Shown here: positions 60,928-64,000 of the stretch, piece by piece
How the letters are laid out: each line of letters starts with the position of its first letter
How positions within the stretch are numbered: the stretch's first letter is position 1
Assembly (NCBI RefSeq): GCF_001559595.1
Contig: NZ_LNTY01000050.1
Span: forward strand, 124,001 to 188,000
Direction: 5' to 3'
Source: Enterovibrio coralii
Lineage (GTDB): Bacteria; Pseudomonadota; Gammaproteobacteria; Enterobacterales; Vibrionaceae
Length of the DNA: 64,000 nt
The notes under the pieces: model-generated
The model's database searches: none
Told to the model about the DNA's origin: nothing
Seen by the model: the letters and a program-made list of their open reading frames with translations, nothing else
Made by a program: the position numbers and the translations under genes

Positions 60928-61656
60928 GGATATGGATGCTGAGGAATGTTGCGCGCGATTATAACTGAAATGCCAGTGCCGCGCTCTACTAACTGGGATT
61001 AATCTTCAATAAGTCATTTGTTTGCTACACACGGAGCCGGCATTTGACTCTATCTATCATCAACTCCACCGCCAACTTTAGTTATCCACAGGTGAAATTA
61101 GGTTTACTCCAGGAAACAATCACATCAAGACTAAACGCGGCAATTAACACCCCAAATCAAGCTACTCCCTCTCAAGCTAATGGAACACTAAGTAAGCACA
61201 CACTTATCCACAACCTCACTATTTGCATTGCGATTCAAAACAAGCACTGTCAACAATCTCAATCAATTCTTTCCTGAGCGGAACCAGTTAAACCTCTTTA
61301 TTATTGGTATATACCAGTGGCGAATTTCGCGATATAAATGCGGAAATATGGACAAGTTTGTTTCTTATTTTGAGTAGAAAATGGGAGTTTTACGCGATGT
61401 GAACGCAGAGAAAATAATCAGAATTGATGAATTAATGTGATGAACATCACTTTAGTGTTTAGGGTTTTGATGGTTGAATGCGGCGATTTTTCGTGTATCA
61501 CCGTGCTGTATTCCTGCTTTTGACAGATGCAATACAGATTAAGACACGCAGAAAGCTCGCCCTATCAAACGTTGATTGGGCCGCCTTTTGGGGAACAGTC
61601 AAGGATGTTTAAGAAGCTACTGGGTGGGGAAAGAAAAAGGCTGATGCATCGCTGCA
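60928..61656. other. Intergenic region with a CRP site and no supportable gene
   Basis: About 730 bases between rlmKL and zapC. Open frames at 61044 and 61527 have no family, no good ribosome site and low-complexity content, so they are left out. It holds a CRP-like site at 61436-61451. Confidence 0.5.
61436..61451. promoter_or_regulatory. CRP-like binding site
   Basis: TGTGATGAACATCACT fits TGTGA-N6-TCACA with one change. No gene begins close downstream on the plus strand; rlmKL starts about 510 bases away on the minus strand. Confidence 0.55.
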
Positions 61657-61663
61657 TCAGCCT
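61638..61663 (-). terminator. Terminator overlapping the zapC stop codon
   Basis: AGGCTGATGCA (61638-61648) pairs perfectly with TGCATCAGCCT (61653-61663), with T-rich sequence next on the minus strand. The zapC stop lies inside the stem. Confidence 0.85.
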
Positions 61664-62205
61664 ACCAACGCATAATGACCACTGCCACTATCGTATTGCT
61701 CTTCGTATGTTGATAGTCGGTCATTCATTACTTTTATCGCTTCACAGAACCGCATTTGTTTTGTTTCAGTCAAAGCCAATGGTGATTCCCCTGCATGCAT
61801 GCACAAAGAGGCGCATCCAGAGTTCTCAATCACCAGGAAAGCTTCGCTGCCTAGGTCGGTTTGTAGCTCAACAATAGAGCCTGCAGCTGGCGTTGCATGG
61901 CCTTCTACGGTTTTGAAAAACCAACTCTTTGGAAGTAACGGTTTATGGAAGCGGTTTGCTGCCACTGCGTTTAATACCAATTCCGCCCTGCGTGGGCTTG
62001 AAAGCGGTAATACGCTTACTGCTTCGTAGTAAGCTTGAAAGAGTGATGCGTCATCGACTGAAAATGGGGTATCAACAAACGCATCGGGGATAAGATGCTT
62101 CTTTTCAATGGCGACACGGAAGACCATATCTTGACCCAAATCTAGCATTAACAGCTCAGCTTCTTTATCGAAGTACCACTTCCATGCGTTATTGGGTTTC
62201 AACAT
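61657..62205 (-). CDS. zapC: Cell division protein ZapC
   Basis: A 182-residue FtsZ-ring stabiliser. WKWYFDKEAELLMLDLGQDM and LPKSWFF match the vibrio/enterobacterial ZapC (YcbW). Located between pyrD and rlmKL, as in E. coli. Confidence 0.9.
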   Translation of the reverse strand: MLKPNNAWKWYFDKEAELLMLDLGQDMVFRVAIEKKHLIPDAFVDTPFSVDDASLFQAYYEAVSVLPLSSPRRAELVLNAVAANRFHKPLLPKSWFFKTVEGHATPAAGSIVELQTDLGSEAFLVIENSGCASLCMHAGESPLALTETKQMRFCEAIKVMNDRLSTYEEQYDSGSGHYALVG

Positions 62206-62294
62206 AATTCGCTCCTGCGCCTGCAGAGAATCGGTCCGTGACCACTGAAATTAAGGTGCTTTTTCAGAAGTTTAATAGCGAAAAAACAAAAAAA

Positions 62295-62318
62295 AAGGGG
62301 AAACAAAATTCCCCTTTT
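62295..62318 (-). terminator. Terminator after pyrD
   Basis: GGGGAA (62297-62302) pairs with TTCCCC (62309-62314), with A and T runs on either side. Confidence 0.8.
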
Positions 62319-62342
62319 CTCTGGATTTGTTCGTTTTACGGA

Positions 62343-63353
62343 CTAAATGTTTCTGACAATGTCTTTGACTAAGCGTGGGCCGTGGTAAATGAAACCAGAG
62401 TAAACTTGAACAAGCTCTGCGCCTGCCATCATTTTCTCTTTTGCGGCCATCACTGAGTCGATACCACCTACACCAATGATAGGCAGCTTGCCATTCAGTT
62501 CTTGATGCAAACGACGAATGACTTCAGTGCTCTTGTTCTGAACAGGACGACCACTCAAACCACCCGCTTCGTGTGCATGAGGCATCCCCTCCACCAGCGA
62601 GCGATCTAATGTAGTGTTTGTTGCGATAACACCATCGATACCATGACGAACGAGAGAGTCTGCTACTTGAACCAATTCTTCTTCGTTCATATCCGGTGCA
62701 ATTTTCAATGCGAGCGGAACGTACTTACCACGTGAATCTGCCAATTCTTTCTGACGTGCTTTAAGCGAAGAAAGCAGATCGTCCAGTGCCTCACCGTACT
62801 GAAGTGAACGAAGTCCTGGGGTGTTTGGAGAAGAAATGTTCACGGCAATGTACCCTGCATGGTCATAGACTTTATCCATACAAATCAGGTAGTCATCTTT
62901 ACCGTTTTCAAGCGGTGTATCTTTGTTCTTGCCGATATTGATACCAAGAATGCCGTCGTATTTTGCTTTCTTCACGTTCTCAACCAGCGCATCTACCCCA
63001 TGGTTGTTGAAGCCCATGCGGTTAATGATCCCTTCTGCTGGGATAACACGGAACAAACGCGGTTTGTCGTTTCCATCTTGCGGGCGAGGTGTCACCGTAC
63101 CTACTTCGATAAAGCCAAAACCCATTGCACCGAATGCGCCAATACACTCACCGTTCTTATCAAGACCGGCAGCAAGACCTACAGGATTTTTAAAATGCAG
63201 TCCCATTACTTGAGTAGGACGAGGAGGAAGGTTTTGACGATAGAAAATATCGAGAGGAGTGCCAGTAAAGCGATTAAGATTTTTCATTGCCAGATCATGA
63301 GCATGCTCTGGGTCCAACTGGAATATTGCCGTTCTGGCGAGGCGGTACATCAT
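62343..63353 (-). CDS. pyrD: Dihydroorotate dehydrogenase (quinone), class 2
   Basis: A 336-residue membrane-associated flavoenzyme. N-terminal amphipathic part ([21 protein letters not shown]), [28 protein letters not shown] with the catalytic Ser, and IGVGGIDS for FMN. Fourth step of pyrimidine synthesis, linked to the quinone pool. Confidence 0.96.
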   Translation of the reverse strand: MMYRLARTAIFQLDPEHAHDLAMKNLNRFTGTPLDIFYRQNLPPRPTQVMGLHFKNPVGLAAGLDKNGECIGAFGAMGFGFIEVGTVTPRPQDGNDKPRLFRVIPAEGIINRMGFNNHGVDALVENVKKAKYDGILGINIGKNKDTPLENGKDDYLICMDKVYDHAGYIAVNISSPNTPGLRSLQYGEALDDLLSSLKARQKELADSRGKYVPLALKIAPDMNEEELVQVADSLVRHGIDGVIATNTTLDRSLVEGMPHAHEAGGLSGRPVQNKSTEVIRRLHQELNGKLPIIGVGGIDSVMAAKEKMMAGAELVQVYSGFIYHGPRLVKDIVRNI

Positions 63354-63369
63354 GTAACCTCCAAAAAAA

Positions 63370-63389
63370 AGCCCCGAATAAACGGGGCT
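63370..63389 (-). terminator. Terminator of the glutamate dehydrogenase gene
   Basis: AGCCCCG (63370-63376) pairs with CGGGGCT (63383-63389); eight T follow on the minus strand. Confidence 0.85.
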
Positions 63390-63411
63390 GTATTATCAAC
63401 GGTTTGGAGGA

Positions 63412-64000
63412 TTAATTCAAATTTAAAAGTGTGAGTTCTCGCAATGCTACAGAGAATTTTGCGAATTCATGGGCTGTACCCACCTTAAATTCGGCAACGA
63501 TACTCTCCCAGCGCCCCAAACTCACTGCATGCTCAACCATCCACGCCTCAAGTCCAAGCTCTGCAGATTCCCCTTTCTTCATTCCTTCCAAGATATGGCG
63601 GTCAACATACGTTGTTGCCAGTCGAGATCTTCGCGGAACGACGCTCTTGCCAATGCTTGCCAATGGTTTTCAACTGGCTGATTGGTAATTTGCTTGAGGA
63701 ACCAGTGCAGCGACAAAGTATCGCCCAGCACAAAGTAGAGACGCGCCACCACATCGAACGGCTTGTCCATTTGGTCGGAAACCTGCGCAAGATCCAAGCC
63801 CGCAAACAGACTGCTCAGACGGGCGACCTTATCAGCAATCGCTTTTGGCACGCCTTTGTCTGTGTACTCTTTGCTTTGTTGTTCATGCTCTTTGATTTCT
63901 GAAGGTACCAGGTATTTCTCAAGATTATCTGCAATGTTGTTCACCGCAGGCTTGTAGAAGGCAACGAGTTGCTCGATACCCTTTTCTTTCATCGGATTAC
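63412..64000 (-). CDS. NAD-specific glutamate dehydrogenase, C-terminal part, one frameshift
   Basis: The last 196 or so residues of the large (about 1600-residue) bacterial NAD-GDH; the gene continues off the right edge. The stretch YFVLGDTLSLHWFLKQI, the DLDWQQRML region and the end ILEGMKKGESAELGLEAW are typical. One base is lost near 63597 (in GCCATATC), where the frame changes. In V. cholerae this gene also lies next to pyrD. Confidence 0.88.

Noticed and set aside
61044..61877. Plus-strand frames at 61044-61277 and 61527-61877
   Set aside because: The first is low in content and lacks a start signal; the second runs through zapC on the opposite strand.
1..64000. tRNA, rRNA or CRISPR loci
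   Set aside because: No cloverleaf-like genes, ribosomal RNA or spaced direct repeats were noticed on reading the window; a covariance search was not possible.

Overview
The window looks like chromosome I of a Vibrionaceae bacterium (Vibrio or a close relative), at the replication terminus. The right part (47.5-64 kb) carries a typical vibrio block: sortase pair, matP, lonH/ycbZ, fabA, rmf, uup, rlmKL, zapC, pyrD and the NAD-glutamate dehydrogenase. The left edge carries the start of ccoN and a nosP/vpsS-like FIST plus hybrid-kinase pair. As I recall the V. cholerae map, these two blocks flank the RTX/CTX/TLC region at dif1. Seven perfect matS sites, matP itself, a dif-like site and CTX-type phage attachment sequences support a Ter location.

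In place of the V. cholerae phage arrays, about 5-36 kb holds an apparently complete H2-driven carbon-fixation island. On the minus strand are a form IA RuBisCO (cbbL, cbbS), its activase pair (cbbQ, cbbO) and a CbbR-type regulator. Inserted between cbbS and cbbQ, on the plus strand, is a 19-kb hydrogenase cluster: NAD-reducing group 3d hydrogenase hoxFUYHWI, maturation genes hypABCDEF, the nickel permease hupE, and an H2-sensing circuit (hoxBC regulatory hydrogenase, hoxJ kinase, hoxA sigma-54 activator) plus a second maturation protease. Two good sigma-54 promoters precede hoxF and hypA. A second Calvin operon follows on the plus strand: aldolase cbbA, phosphoribulokinase cbbP, fructose-bisphosphatase cbbF, phosphoglycolate phosphatase cbbZ and an inositol-monophosphatase-family protein. 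H2 would give NADH through HoxFUYH, and NADH plus ATP would drive the Calvin cycle. Transketolase and lower-glycolysis enzymes are absent here and must come from elsewhere.

From 35.8 to 41.3 kb lie an RhlE-type helicase and pqiABC. From 41.3 to 47.5 kb is a gene-poor region: a dif-like site, one well-preserved CTX-phi-like attP (two inverted dif-like sites 92 bp apart, one with a 12-bp centre), at least four decayed att copies, repeated terminator hairpins, a truncated zot relic, and an intact plus a decayed copy of a YgiW-like OB-fold gene. This is a graveyard of filamentous-phage elements that use Xer recombination.

Many genes that should be intact carry single-base frameshifts. I count 19, and every one equals the loss of one base, mostly in short homopolymers. 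This is best read as uncorrected sequencing undercalls, not gene decay. Affected genes are annotated full length with the shift noted.
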